Assembly (NCBI GenBank): GCA_022361275.1
Contig: JAKSBE010000261.1
Location: 1-32,162, forward strand
Source of the DNA: Kiloniellales bacterium
Lineage (GTDB): Bacteria > Pseudomonadota > Alphaproteobacteria > Kiloniellales > JAKSBE01
DNA: 32,162 bases
Direction: 5' to 3'
Shown: piece by piece, positions 1 through 7,664 of the stretch
How the letters are laid out: every line of letters begins with the position of its first letter
How positions within the stretch are numbered: position 1 is the first letter of the stretch
The notes under the pieces: model-generated
Databases searched by the model: none
Told to the model about the DNA's origin: nothing
The model's input: only the letters and a program-made list of their open reading frames with translations
Made by a program: the position numbers and the translations under genes

Positions 1-1275
1 CCCGAAGATGAACAGGGTCCAGATGTCGAAGGTGACGTTGTTCAGCGCGAAGACGCCGATCGCGCAGTAGAGCAGGATCACCGAGGCCAGGATGTACATC
101 GGCACCCGCACGACCAGCAGGAAGGCGCGCAGGCAGACCGCCTGCATGGCGATCATGATGAAGTGCGCCAGGAAGAAGGCGACGAAGATCGCGTAGGCGA
201 GCTGCGGGTTGTCGGAGATGAAGGTCGGGCTGGGCTGGACGTTGTGGATCAGGAGGGCGCCCAGCATCACCGCGGTGACCACGTCGCCGGGAATGCCCAG
301 GGCCATCATGGTGATCAGGGCGCCGCCGGCGGTCGCGTTGTTGGAGGACTCGGGCGCGATGATGCCCTCGGGGGTACCGCTGCCGAAGGCCTCGGGGGTG
401 CGCGAGGCCTTCTTCGCCTGGTCGTAGGCCAGGATGTTGGAGATCGAGCCGCCCGCCGCCGGCAGGATGCCGGTGAAGGTGCCGATCAGGGCGGAGCGGA
501 CGAGCTGCGCCCAATGCCGGACGATCGCGCCGATCGCCTTGAGGTGCTCGACGCGCACGGCCTGTGCGCTCTTCTCCATCAGGGGGCGGCGCGCCGCGGC
601 CACGTCGCGGACGTCGCTCAGGAGCTGGCTGAAGGCGAAGAGCCCGACCAGGACCGGCAGGAAGGCGAAGCCCTGGCGCAGGGCGTCGACGCCGAAGTCG
701 AAGCGGGCGACGCCGTTGACCTCGTCCTCGCCGATGGTCGCGACCAGGAGGCCGAGCAGGCCCGCGATCACGCCCTTGATCAGGTTTTCGCCGGACAGGC
801 TGGCGGTGATGGTCAGGGCGAAGAGCACCAGGGCGAAGTAGTCCCAAGGCCCGAACTCCAGGCCGATGCGGGCCAGCTGCGGCGCCAGGGCGACCAGGAG
901 GCAGGCGCTGAGGATGCCGCCGAAGAACGACGACCAGATGCCGATGCCCAGTGCCAGGCCGGGCCGGCCGCTGCGGGCCATGGGGAAGCCGTCGAAGGTC
1001 GTCGCGACCGATGAGGGGGTGCCGGGGATGCCGGTCAGCATCCCGGACATCAGGCCGCCGGACAGCCCGCCGACGAAGACGCCGATCATGGTCGCCAGGC
1101 CCTCGACCGCGCTCAGCCCGAAGGTGAAGGGCAGGGTCAGGACCACGGCCATGGTGATGGTGAAGCCCGGAATCGACCCGGCGATCAGCCCGGCCGAGAC
1201 GCCGAGGAACATGAGCGCCAAGTTGCCGAGCGAGAAGACCTCCGAGAAGGCGCCGCCCAGGTTCTCGATCAACAT
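1..1275 (-). CDS. tctA: Tripartite tricarboxylate transporter large permease TctA (partial, C-terminus outside window)
   Basis: This is the large membrane subunit of a tripartite tricarboxylate transporter (TTT), which takes up a carboxylate delivered by the periplasmic TctC protein. The frame is open from the ATG at 1275 to the window edge, giving 425 residues; TctA proteins usually have about 500, so roughly the last 75-95 are missing. The N-terminus carries the family signature: a glycine-rich first segment (LGVSAGLIAGSIPGFT), then GLSGGLMSGMLTGIPGTPSS and FDGFPMARSGRPGLALG. The visible end (FDIWTLFIFG) matches the usual late segment of TctA. It lies 25 bp after tctB in the same direction; the Shine-Dalgarno (GGGGGCGG) is only moderate. 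The substrate cannot be read from the sequence. Family call is secure. Confidence 0.93.
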   Translation of the reverse strand, partial: MLIENLGGAFSEVFSLGNLALMFLGVSAGLIAGSIPGFTITMAVVLTLPFTFGLSAVEGLATMIGVFVGGLSGGLMSGMLTGIPGTPSSVATTFDGFPMARSGRPGLALGIGIWSSFFGGILSACLLVALAPQLARIGLEFGPWDYFALVLFALTITASLSGENLIKGVIAGLLGLLVATIGEDEVNGVARFDFGVDALRQGFAFLPVLVGLFAFSQLLSDVRDVAAARRPLMEKSAQAVRVEHLKAIGAIVRHWAQLVRSALIGTFTGILPAAGGSISNILAYDQAKKASRTPEAFGSGTPEGIIAPESSNNATAGGALITMMALGIPGDVVTAVMLGALLIHNVQPSPTFISDNPQLAYAIFVAFFLAHFIMIAMQAVCLRAFLLVVRVPMYILASVILLYCAIGVFALNNVTFDIWTLFIFG

Positions 1276-1300
1276 GCCTTTGCCGCCCCCGTTTCGCGAC

Positions 1301-1786
1301 CTATCGCAGGTTCAGGATGATGCCGCCCGGCAGGAAGACGCCGAGCGCATAGGTGAAGAGCGCCCACATCGTGCCGACCGTGATCACCGCGATGCCGAAA
1401 TGCAGCGGCAGCTGCGCCGGCTTGCCGCCGCCCAGGATGGTCAGCATCAGGAGGACGAAGAGGATCCCGCCCAGGAGCATGCCGAGGACCGGCAGGCTGA
1501 CCAGGAAGCCCAGGAACAGGGCGTAGCAGATCAGCGGATTGCGATAGCGCCGCAGCCAGCCGAGCGGCCCCCCGCCCTCGCCGGCCGCCGCCGGCTTGCG
1601 CAGAGCCTGGGTCAGCAGCAGCAGCGAGAAGAAGCTGAGCGCGCCCAGGACGATCCGCGGCCAGACCGAGGACTGCAGGGTCCCGAAGGTCGTTTCCTCG
1701 ATGTCGAAGCTGGCGGCGATGAAAACCCCGCAAAAGAGCAGCAGAAAGACTGCCGAAACCGAATCGCGATTGATGCGAGACTGCAT
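1301..1786 (-). CDS. tctB: Tripartite tricarboxylate transporter small permease TctB
   Basis: Small membrane subunit of the TTT transporter, 161 residues, the normal size for TctB. Four hydrophobic segments can be seen: about residues 10-26 (VSAVFLLLFCGVFIAA), 43-60 (WPRIVLGALSFFSLLLL), a long hydrophobic block after the RYRNPLICYALFLGFL stretch, and the C-terminal segment ending in GVFLPGGIILNLR. The early 'WPRIV' (Trp-Pro) after helix one is typical of TctB. The gene lies between tctC and tctA in the order C-B-A, standard for these operons. No clear Shine-Dalgarno precedes the ATG; a strong hairpin sits just upstream in the tctC-tctB gap, which may set the ratio of binding protein to permease. 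Confidence 0.93.
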   Translation of the reverse strand: MQSRINRDSVSAVFLLLFCGVFIAASFDIEETTFGTLQSSVWPRIVLGALSFFSLLLLTQALRKPAAAGEGGGPLGWLRRYRNPLICYALFLGFLVSLPVLGMLLGGILFVLLMLTILGGGKPAQLPLHFGIAVITVGTMWALFTYALGVFLPGGIILNLR

Positions 1787-1817
1787 GGCCCGAACCGATG
1801 TTACAGAAAATAGGGAA

Positions 1818-1857
1818 GGCCAGGGCGGCGACGCTGCCCAGCGTCGCCGCCCTGGCC
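1818..1857 (-). promoter_or_regulatory. Intercistronic 19-bp perfect hairpin between tctC and tctB
   Basis: Positions 1818-1836 and 1839-1857 are perfect reverse complements (19 of 19) separated by two bases. On the minus strand the hairpin follows the tctC stop (1877) by about 20 bases and precedes the tctB ATG by about 30. There is no long T-run after it (TTCCCTATTTTC), so it is at best a partial terminator. In other transport operons such structures protect the upstream binding-protein mRNA from 3' exonucleases or cause partial termination, so that the binding protein outnumbers the permease; that role here is inferred. Confidence 0.8.
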
Positions 1858-1876
1858 GCGAAAGAACGGCGCCCTT

Positions 1877-2851
1877 TTAGCCTTCCTTGTGCATCCCGGC
1901 TTCGATGGCGATGCGCTTCCACTTGGCGAAGGTGTCCGCGAAATAGCCGCGGTAGTCGTCGGGGCCCATGTAGTTGACGCTGGTACCCTTGGCGGTCATG
2001 GCCTCGACCACGGCCGGATCCTCCGCCGCCTTCTTCAGCAGCGCGGCATAGTGGTCGATGACCTCCTTGGGCGTGCCCTTCGGCAGCATGATCCCGCGGT
2101 CGGTGCCGAAGATCAGGTCGTAGCCCTGCTCCTTGACCGTCTTCACGTCGGCGATCTCGGAGTTGCGCTCTTCGGTGGTGATGCCCAGCGCTTTGAGCTC
2201 TCCGGTGGCGATGTACTTCTTGGCCGAGGCGAGGTTGATCTCGCCCAGTTCGATGTTCTTGGCCAGCAGAGCCGTCATGCGCTGACGCGTGCCGTCGTAG
2301 GACACGTGCTTGAACTTGACCCCGGCCGCGTCCTCGAGCAGCAGGAAGACGAAGTGGCTGGTCGAGCCCAGCGTGCCACCGGCGATGATCTCGCCCGGAT
2401 TCTCCTTGGCCGCCGCCACCAGTTCGTTCAGGTCGTCGTAGGGCACGTCCGGGTTGGCGCCGAAGATGGCCGGCGTGCGGGTCAGCAGGGCGACCGGCTC
2501 GAAAGCGTCCCAGGTGAAGTCGACCCGACCGCTGAGGTAGCTGGTCAAGGCGCTCTGATGGATCGCGAAGAGGGTACAGCCGTCGGCCTTGGCTGCCCTG
2601 GCTTCCTTGGCGCCCTTGTTGCCGCCCTGGCCGGTGATGTTGACGACCTGTAGCTGCGGCTTCGCGCCCTGCTTGTTCATCGATTCGACGAAGGTCCGAA
2701 AGATCACGTCGGTCCCGCCGCCGGCGCCCCAGGGCACGATCAGCTTGGCGGTCCGGCAGGGGAGATCGACCGCCTGGGCGGTGGTTCCGCCGGTCGCCAG
2801 CGCCAGGGCCGCGAGGGCGGCACCGGCCATCCAAACTTTCGCTCTGAACAT
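1877..2851 (-). CDS. tctC: Tripartite tricarboxylate transporter substrate-binding protein TctC (Bug family)
   Basis: Periplasmic binding protein of the TTT system. From the chosen ATG it has 324 residues, typical for Bug/TctC proteins. A Sec signal peptide is clear (MFRAKVWMAGAALAALALA, then TTAQA before VDLPC). The mature part opens with the family motif LIVPWGAGGGTDVIFR, followed by VVNITGQGGNKG and, later, AGGTLGSTSH, all typical of the carboxylate-binding loops. A longer frame reaches 2917, but the sequence AAGGGAGGA immediately before two adjacent ATGs (2854 and 2851) fixes the start there; 2851 gives the better spacing. First gene of the tctCBA operon. The ligand is not predictable from sequence: Bug proteins bind many different carboxylates and aromatic acids. 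Confidence 0.94.
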   Translation of the reverse strand: MFRAKVWMAGAALAALALATGGTTAQAVDLPCRTAKLIVPWGAGGGTDVIFRTFVESMNKQGAKPQLQVVNITGQGGNKGAKEARAAKADGCTLFAIHQSALTSYLSGRVDFTWDAFEPVALLTRTPAIFGANPDVPYDDLNELVAAAKENPGEIIAGGTLGSTSHFVFLLLEDAAGVKFKHVSYDGTRQRMTALLAKNIELGEINLASAKKYIATGELKALGITTEERNSEIADVKTVKEQGYDLIFGTDRGIMLPKGTPKEVIDHYAALLKKAAEDPAVVEAMTAKGTSVNYMGPDDYRGYFADTFAKWKRIAIEAGMHKEG

Positions 2852-2884
2852 CATTCCTCCCTTAGGTATAACCTCCCTGCCAAA

Positions 2885-2901
2885 TCCCCCGCCTCGGGGG
2901 A
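2885..2901 (-). terminator. GC-rich hairpin between the TAXI gene and tctC
   Basis: TCCCCCG and CGGGGGA form a perfect 7-bp stem with a three-base loop. On the minus strand it lies about 90 bases after the stop of the TAXI binding protein and about 35 bases before the tctC start, followed only by TTTGG. It could be a weak terminator separating the two units or a leader structure of tctC. Confidence 0.45.
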
Positions 2902-2994
2902 CCTGTGAACAGGGCAACGATGATCGGGCCGATTATAGGCAGATCGTGACGGCCGCGGCCAGAGAGCGGCCATCGCGGATCCGGCACCTCCTAC

Positions 2995-4167
2995 CTAACG
3001 CTGGGTGTTGTACCAGCGGACGAACTCCTCGAAGAGCTGCTCTCGCTGCTGGTCGGAGATGTTCCGCACGCCCGTGGACTGCTGGAACGTCGACAGGAAG
3101 CGGTTGAACGCCGTCTTCAGCTCGCTGGCCGGGGCGTTGCTGTTGGTCGCCAGCCATTCCTCGGCGGCCGAGAAGCGGGTCCAGCCCGGGACCTCGGCGG
3201 CGAGGTTGATGGCACGCCACTTCGGGTTCCGCGGCTCCTGGCGCAGCTTCTCGAAATTGTCGAAGAAGCGCCTCACGAAGCGCGCCACGCGCCGGTAGCG
3301 CTCGGTCCCCTTCGGCCAGGCATAGGTCGCGAGGACGACGCTGGTCGCAACCGTCTGGACCGTCTGGCCCTGCGGGATGACCGCCGGGTAGTCATCGCTC
3401 TTCAGGGTGGTCGGCAGGTAAACCTCGAGCAGCTTCCGGTAGTTCGGGTTCGGGTTCTGAGGATCGGTGAGCGGCACGAAGTGCAGGTTGTCCTCGGGCG
3501 TGATTCCGGTGAAGGCCGGCAGCGGCGAGCCGGCCATGCGGGCCATGGCGGCGATCTCGCCGTTCTTCAGCTTGAAGGTGGCGAGCTCCTGATCGAAATA
3601 GACCGGCTCGACGTCGATGCCGAGGATGCGGAAGACCGTCTGGCTGCCGATGTCCGTCGCGCTGAGCGGCTTCCAGAAGTTGACCTTCTGGCCTCTCAGC
3701 TGCTCGATGCTTCGGATGTCCTTGCGGGCCATCACGTGGAACTCGGCGTTGTAGAGCTTCGTGATGTAGTGGATCACCCGGTTGATGTTACTGTAGAGTT
3801 CCGGATCGCGGTCCTGGAAGTAGGCGAAGTAGCCGGACTCCGTGAGTCCCATGTCGACGCCCCTCAGCATCAGGACGTCGCGCATGTTCTGCGCACCCCC
3901 GCGGCCGATCACCGGCAGGATGCGAAGGTCGTTGCCCTGGGTGTCGTCGAGGACGTTCTGGAGGTCTTCGACCAGCTTGATGTAGGTGCCGGACCGCCCC
4001 GCGGCCATGATCGTGACCGTGTTGGCGTTGGCGGCGGCCTGCTCTCTTTGGAACTTCGCGGTTCCGGGGGCGGACTGGGCCATTGCGCCCCCCGTACTGC
4101 CAAACATAACGAGACTTGCCAGAACAACGGCGGTTGCTCTGACTCTCGACCTCACCTGCAAGTTCAT
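2995..4167 (-). CDS. TAXI family TRAP transporter solute-binding protein (orphan)
   Basis: A periplasmic binding protein of the TAXI branch of TRAP transporters, 390 residues. The N-terminus is a signal peptide (a hydrophobic stretch at about residues 10-28 ending GGAMAQ). The mature protein begins with VTIMAAGRSGTYIKLVEDL, the TAXI ligand-binding entry motif (GxxxGTY), and later has ILPVIGRGGAQNMRDVLMLRGVDMGL and a conserved VNFWKPLSATDIGS segment. The start at 4167 is supported by GGAG seven bases upstream. It is oriented like tctCBA but separated from it by a hairpin and more than 140 bp, and no TRAP membrane subunit (DctQM fusion) is present in the window. It may work with a permease elsewhere, or have a sensing role. 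Ligand unknown. Confidence 0.9.
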   Translation of the reverse strand: MNLQVRSRVRATAVVLASLVMFGSTGGAMAQSAPGTAKFQREQAAANANTVTIMAAGRSGTYIKLVEDLQNVLDDTQGNDLRILPVIGRGGAQNMRDVLMLRGVDMGLTESGYFAYFQDRDPELYSNINRVIHYITKLYNAEFHVMARKDIRSIEQLRGQKVNFWKPLSATDIGSQTVFRILGIDVEPVYFDQELATFKLKNGEIAAMARMAGSPLPAFTGITPEDNLHFVPLTDPQNPNPNYRKLLEVYLPTTLKSDDYPAVIPQGQTVQTVATSVVLATYAWPKGTERYRRVARFVRRFFDNFEKLRQEPRNPKWRAINLAAEVPGWTRFSAAEEWLATNSNAPASELKTAFNRFLSTFQQSTGVRNISDQQREQLFEEFVRWYNTQR

Positions 4168-4390
4168 GCGGGAACTCCGTCGTTGGAGGAGGACAGCCCG
4201 AGATTACGATTAGCGCGTCGCATAGCACGGAACAAGAGTCGCGGAAATGACAAAGAGATGTCGATTTGCCACAGCCGGCAGCCGTATCGCTCTGTCTGTA
4301 TATCGATCTATATATTGCGTCTAGGGCGTCTGGGATCCGTCCCGCGTACCGGTTCGGCGCAAGTGCCACCTGCACCTTGTCGCGCTTTGG
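4168..4390. other. Leader/promoter region of the TAXI gene, no gene seen
   Basis: About 220 bp without a supportable gene. It contains an AT-rich block unusual for this GC-rich window, including a 16-bp near-palindrome at 4299-4314 (TATATCGATCTATATA, one mismatched pair). It is a plausible operator or promoter-proximal element for the TAXI gene, which reads leftward from 4167. No convincing paired -35/-10 hexamers could be assigned. Confidence 0.4.
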
Positions 4391-4494
4391 AAGGGACACT
4401 AACTCATTGAAGCTAAAGTGATGCAGTTCCCGAAGTTCGGCACGTGAAATGTGTCGAACTTCAAAACCGTCACACTCAAAACCGTCACACTAGA
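4391..4494. repeat. Hairpin-forming dispersed repeat, copy A (with 15-bp tandem duplication)
   Basis: This 104-bp stretch aligns with 5024-5112: by eye about 73 of 89 positions agree, with no gap except that copy A carries a 15-bp unit twice in tandem (4461-4475 and 4476-4490, TCAAAACCGTCACAC). Both copies start AAGGGACACTAACT and end CTAGA. The core (4432-4462) is an inverted repeat with 14-base arms around GAA; its two departures from perfect pairing are G-T changes that would still pair in RNA. The stop codon of the host-attachment gene (TAG, minus strand, 4492-4490) lies inside this repeat. Confidence 0.85.
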
Positions 4495-4939
4495 GCGCGA
4501 TCAGTTCGCCGAGGCGGTTGGGCAGGTCCCGGGTGGAAGTCTTCGTCAGGTCCTTCGCGAGCTCCCCGTCGACGCGGGCCGCCGCATTGCGGCCCAGTGC
4601 CGCGCGGAGCCGGCCCAGGGCCTTCGCCGGCGCCACCAGGATCAGCCGATCGAAGGCCTCGTCGGCGGCGGCCCGGTCCAGGCGCGCGGCGACGGCCGCG
4701 AGGAAGTCTTCCTTTTGCTGCTCGTGCCAGTCGGCGCGCGGCGCCATGGCATGGCGGCCCGGCCCCATCCGGTCGTGAACCCGGCCCGGGCGTTCGGTCC
4801 CGAGATCGCGGGTCGCTGCCCGCTCGCCTCGCATCTCGCCGTCCCCGAGGGGCTGGATGCCCTTCCCGGGGCCGGTGTTCTCGAACAGCCGCGCGATCGC
4901 GCCGTCGGCGACGACGATCCAGGTTCGGGTCGCTCTCAT
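4490..4939 (-). CDS. Host attachment protein family (baeRF-like)
   Basis: 149 residues, resembling the family annotated as 'protein required for attachment to host cells' (Host_attach), known from Agrobacterium and related to bacterial eRF1-like (baeRF) domains. Visible hallmarks: an N-terminal strand MRATRTWIVVADGAIARLFE, a central Gly/Arg-rich stretch with paired acidic and basic residues, FLAAVAARLDRAAADEAFDRLILVAPAKALGRLRAAL, and a C-terminal AKDLTK motif, in family order. GGAG six bases before the ATG supports the start. The molecular function of the family is unsettled; in context it sits beside stress genes rather than symbiosis genes. It is bracketed by the two repeat copies, and copy A supplies its stop codon. 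An FNR-like site lies about 260 bp upstream, inside the end of ftsH. Confidence 0.75.
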   Translation of the reverse strand: MRATRTWIVVADGAIARLFENTGPGKGIQPLGDGEMRGERAATRDLGTERPGRVHDRMGPGRHAMAPRADWHEQQKEDFLAAVAARLDRAAADEAFDRLILVAPAKALGRLRAALGRNAAARVDGELAKDLTKTSTRDLPNRLGELIAL

Positions 4940-4988
4940 GACAGTCTCCGAATGGCGGGACGGCCCGCTCCTGGGAGGCTGGTGTCCC

Positions 4989-5022
4989 GATTCTGAATTT
5001 CGCGAGAGCGAATTGCAGAATC
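4989..5022. repeat. Imperfect 15-bp inverted repeat upstream of the host-attachment gene
   Basis: 4989-5003 and 5008-5022 pair at 13 of 15 positions around a GAGA loop. It directly adjoins repeat copy B, so the 4989-5112 segment holds two stem-loops in a row in the leader of the leftward host-attachment gene. No equivalent is visible next to copy A. Confidence 0.6.
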
Positions 5023-5023
5023 A

Positions 5024-5112
5024 AAGGGACACTAACTTGTTGAATCTCGTGTGATTCAGCTTCCAAAGTTCGGCACATGAAATGTGCCGAACTTTGAAAC
5101 CATCACGCTAGA
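5024..5112. repeat. Hairpin-forming dispersed repeat, copy B
   Basis: Direct-orientation partner of 4391-4494. Its core (5064-5096) is a perfect inverted repeat of 15-base arms around a GAA loop (AAAGTTCGGCACAT on the left). A second small inverted repeat precedes it (TGAATC ... GATTCA at 5041-5057). The surrounding bases 5113-5200 are AT-richer than the window average and hold no gene. Confidence 0.85.
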
Positions 5113-5197
5113 TCAAACTGCGCTTAACCGGAAGCAATTGGGCGCAGATAATTTAATCTATCTCATATAGTTAGAGCAGCCGCGACGGCCCGGAACC

Positions 5198-5211
5198 TTG
5201 ATCTGCGTCAG
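5198..5211 (-). promoter_or_regulatory. FNR-box-like site overlapping the ftsH stop
   Basis: TTGATCTGCGTCAG: nine of ten consensus positions of TTGAY-N4-RTCAA. It overlaps the ftsH stop codon. Read leftward, class II geometry (site centred at -41.5) places a -10 at 5175-5170, where the minus strand reads TCTAAC (4 of 6 to TATAAT). Its only possible target is the host-attachment gene, with a leader of over 200 bases that includes repeat B. Weaker case than the other boxes because of that distance. Confidence 0.45.
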
Positions 5212-7055
5212 GCGGCCCTGTGCCCGGCGCCGGTTTCGGGTGCCGGCGGCAGCTTGGGCAGGTCGTCGCCCGACAGGGTCTCTTGCTCCAGCAGGCGGCG
5301 TGCGGTCTGGTCCAGCACCTTGCGGTGCCGCTGGAGGATCCTGGTGGCCTTGTCGAAGGCCCCGTCGAGCAGGCCCCGGACCGCGCAGTCGATCTCGCGC
5401 GCGGTCTCCTGGCTGTGGGTGGCGCCCCGGGTCAAACCGGGCAGGCCGCGCTGCAGGTTGTCCAGAAACTGCGGCATGTCTTCGGCGTAGACCGCCTGGC
5501 CGAGCGTGGCGTCCATGCCGTAGCGCATGACCATCGAGCGGGCGACCTCGGTCGCGCGGTTGAGGTCGTCGGCGGCGCCGGTGGAGAGCTCGTCGAAGAC
5601 CAGCATCTCGGCGGCCCGGCCGCCCAGCAGCACGGCCATCTTGTTCTCCAGTTCCGCCCGGGTCATCAGGTAGCGGTCCTCGGTCGGCCGCTGGATGGTG
5701 TAGCCCAGGGCGCCGATGCCGCGCGGGATGATCGAGATCTTCTGGACCTCGTCGCTGCCCGGCAGCGCCATGGCGACCAGGGCGTGGCCGGTCTCGTGGA
5801 AGGCGACGACCTCCCGCTCCCGCGGGTTGAGGAGGCGGTTTTTCTTCTCCAGCCCGGCGACGATCCGCTCGATGGCGCGGACCACGTCGTCCATGGTCAC
5901 GGCCTCGCCGCCGCGGCGCGTCGCCAGGATGGCCGATTCGTTGACCAGGTTGGCGAGGTCGGCACCGCTGAAGCCGGCGGTCAGTTCGGCGATCTTCTCG
6001 GCGTCGATGTCGGGTCCGAGCCGGACGCTGTGCAGGTGGACCCCGAGGATCGCCACCCGGCCGCGCTTGTCGGGCCGGTCGACCAGGATCTGGCGGTCGA
6101 AGCGCCCCGGCCGCAGCAAGGCGGTGTCCAGGATCTCCGGCCGGTTGGTGGCCGAAAGCAGCACCACGCCGGCAGAGGGGTCGAAGCCGTCGAGCTCGGC
6201 CAGGAGCTGGTTCAGGGTCTGCTCCTTCTCGTCGCTGCCGCCGCCGGCCGGCGACAGGCCCCGGGCGCGCCCCAGGGCGTCGAGCTCGTCGATGAAGATG
6301 ATGCAGGGCGCCGACTTGCGGGCCTGCTCGAAGAGGTCGCGGACCCGGGCGGCGCCGACCCCGACGAACATCTCGACGAACTCGGAGCCGCTGATCGAGA
6401 AGAACGGCACCCCGGCCTCGCCCGCCACCGCCCGCGCCAGCAGGGTCTTGCCGCAGCCGGGCGGGCCGACCAGCAGCACGCCCTTGGGAATCCGCGCGCC
6501 GAGGCGGCCCCAGGTCTCCGGCTCCTGCAGGAAGCGGACGATCTCCCGGAGCTCCTCCTTGGCATCGTCGACGCCGGCGACGTCGTCGAAGGTCACCCCG
6601 ACCTCCTTCTCCATGTAGATCTTGGCCTTGCTGCGGCCGATCGACAGGAAGCCGCCCATGCCCTGCTTTTCCGCCATGCGCCGGAAGATGTAGAGCCAGG
6701 CGACGACGAAGATCAGGACCGGGACGGTCCAGGACAGCAGGTTGGCCAGGAAGGTGTTCTTGACGACACCGGTGTAGGTGATGCCGTAGGTCTCGAGGTC
6801 GCGCGCCAGGTCGCTGTCGACCCGTACGGTGTAGATCTGATCGCGGCCGTCGGGCAGGGGGCTGTGCAGCCGGCCGCGGATATGGTCCTCCGCGATCGAG
6901 ATCTCGGCGACCCTGCCCTCGCGCAGCAGCTCCTGGAACTTGCTGTAGGGAATGGTCTCGACCTGCTGCAGCCCCGCCAGCCAGTGCTGCAGCAGGAGCA
7001 CCGCCAGGAAGGCGATCACGAAGTACCAGAAGTTGAACTGCTCTTTGCGTTCCAC
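5208..7055 (-). CDS. ftsH: ATP-dependent zinc metalloprotease FtsH
   Basis: Membrane-anchored AAA+ protease that degrades misfolded and short-lived proteins. 615 residues. Order: TM helix about 8-27, periplasmic domain about 30-105, second TM about 107-124, then the AAA+ module with Walker A GPPGCGKT (197-204), Walker [10 protein letters not shown] (252-260) and second region of homology [20 protein letters not shown] (302-321), then the zinc protease with HETGH at 420-424 and a downstream [11 protein letters not shown] acidic site. Most FtsH proteins have HEAGH; the zinc-binding His and catalytic Glu are kept, and only the third residue differs. The C-terminus is short. It follows the GNAT-like gene by 22 bp, so the pair is probably one operon driven from the FNR box at 7626-7639. 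Its place in a stress cluster suggests an accessory paralogue rather than the housekeeping copy; that is inference. Confidence 0.96.
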   Translation of the reverse strand: MERKEQFNFWYFVIAFLAVLLLQHWLAGLQQVETIPYSKFQELLREGRVAEISIAEDHIRGRLHSPLPDGRDQIYTVRVDSDLARDLETYGITYTGVVKNTFLANLLSWTVPVLIFVVAWLYIFRRMAEKQGMGGFLSIGRSKAKIYMEKEVGVTFDDVAGVDDAKEELREIVRFLQEPETWGRLGARIPKGVLLVGPPGCGKTLLARAVAGEAGVPFFSISGSEFVEMFVGVGAARVRDLFEQARKSAPCIIFIDELDALGRARGLSPAGGGSDEKEQTLNQLLAELDGFDPSAGVVLLSATNRPEILDTALLRPGRFDRQILVDRPDKRGRVAILGVHLHSVRLGPDIDAEKIAELTAGFSGADLANLVNESAILATRRGGEAVTMDDVVRAIERIVAGLEKKNRLLNPREREVVAFHETGHALVAMALPGSDEVQKISIIPRGIGALGYTIQRPTEDRYLMTRAELENKMAVLLGGRAAEMLVFDELSTGAADDLNRATEVARSMVMRYGMDATLGQAVYAEDMPQFLDNLQRGLPGLTRGATHSQETAREIDCAVRGLLDGAFDKATRILQRHRKVLDQTARRLLEQETLSGDDLPKLPPAPETGAGHRAA

Positions 7056-7077
7056 GGCGCTTGCCCGGCCCTGGCCG

Positions 7078-7566
7078 CTAGCTGCGGAAGGACCGATCCA
7101 TCGGGGGCAGGGGCTTGCAGTAGCTGAGGCCGGAAAGCTTGTGGCCCTCGGACTCCAGGGCGTCGTGGAGGCCGCTCGGGAAGAGCTCGACGCTGGCGGC
7201 CGGCATGATGACGTGGAGGGCGCGGCAGTCCTTGCCGCGGGCCAGGGTCTCGATCGCCGTGATGAGGGCGTGCTCGACCTGCCGGCGGCCGGCCGCGAAA
7301 TAGTCGTGGGCGATCAGGTTCTTCACCAGAAGGGTGCGGCCCTGGAGCGGATCCCTGTCGATGCTGTAGACCGCCAGGCCGAGGATGCAGCCCCCGAGCT
7401 TCTCCGCGACCAGGATGCCGTTGGGCTCGGGATGGCCCGCGGACATATGGCCCTCGGCGAAGTCCTGCCAGGCGTTGGCGGTCATGCTGGGCTCCGTCAG
7501 ATGCACCAGGGGGAAGCACTGCGCCACCCGCGTGGTCTCCAACGGCAGAATCGTCAGGTTTGGCAT
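7078..7566 (-). CDS. GNAT-like acetyltransferase family protein (probable)
   Basis: 162 residues with the look of a single GNAT domain: an N-terminal receptor-like segment ([21 protein letters not shown]), a middle strand pair ([22 protein letters not shown]), the strand [44 protein letters not shown] that matches the strand-4/helix-3/strand-5 arrangement, and a C-terminal '[15 protein letters not shown]' resembling the last strands. The canonical acetyl-CoA loop (Q/RxxGxG/A) is not clear (AAGRRQ at that place), so activity is uncertain. AGGAGG lies 13 bases before the ATG, longer than usual, but an in-frame stop shortly upstream leaves no other start. It leads the operon with ftsH and is preceded by an FNR box at class II distance. 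Confidence 0.6.
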   Translation of the reverse strand: MPNLTILPLETTRVAQCFPLVHLTEPSMTANAWQDFAEGHMSAGHPEPNGILVAEKLGGCILGLAVYSIDRDPLQGRTLLVKNLIAHDYFAAGRRQVEHALITAIETLARGKDCRALHVIMPAASVELFPSGLHDALESEGHKLSGLSYCKPLPPMDRSFRS

Positions 7567-7625
7567 CGCCGAGCCGTATCCTCCTCAACCTGCGGCAGGC
7601 TAGGGCCCAGCGGCCGAAGGCGGCA

Positions 7626-7639
7626 TTGACATAGGTCAA
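7626..7639. promoter_or_regulatory. Consensus FNR box between the GNAT-ftsH operon and the fnr gene
   Basis: TTGACATAGGTCAA, a full match to TTGAY-N4-RTCAA and itself palindromic in the half sites. For the leftward operon, centring at -41.5 predicts a start near 7591 and a -10 at about 7602-7597, where the minus strand reads TAGCCT; the GNAT ATG follows at 7566. For the rightward fnr gene the site is about 120 bp upstream, so it may also serve autoregulation. Confidence 0.85.
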
Positions 7640-7642
7640 CGA

Positions 7643-7664
7643 GCCCCGGACCGGGGCCCTTTTT
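7643..7664 (+). terminator. Terminator-like hairpin upstream of the fnr gene
   Basis: GCCCC (7643-7647) pairs with GGGGC (7653-7657) around a five-base loop, followed after two bases by five T residues. It has the form of an intrinsic terminator on the plus strand, yet no plus-strand gene ends nearby; it may insulate fnr from upstream transcription or be fortuitous. Confidence 0.35.

Noticed and set aside
1269..2834. Long 521-residue frame on the minus strand over tctB/tctC
   Set aside because: Arg/Gly/Asp-rich shadow of tctC and tctB in another frame; both real genes have clear families.
4391..5112. Repeat pair read as a CRISPR or phage attachment site
   Set aside because: Only two copies 630 bp apart, with a gene between, no integrase or cas gene, and cores that are hairpins rather than crossover sites.
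5220..7127. 635-residue frame opposite ftsH
   Set aside because: Antisense shadow created by high GC content; ftsH has all family motifs on the other strand.
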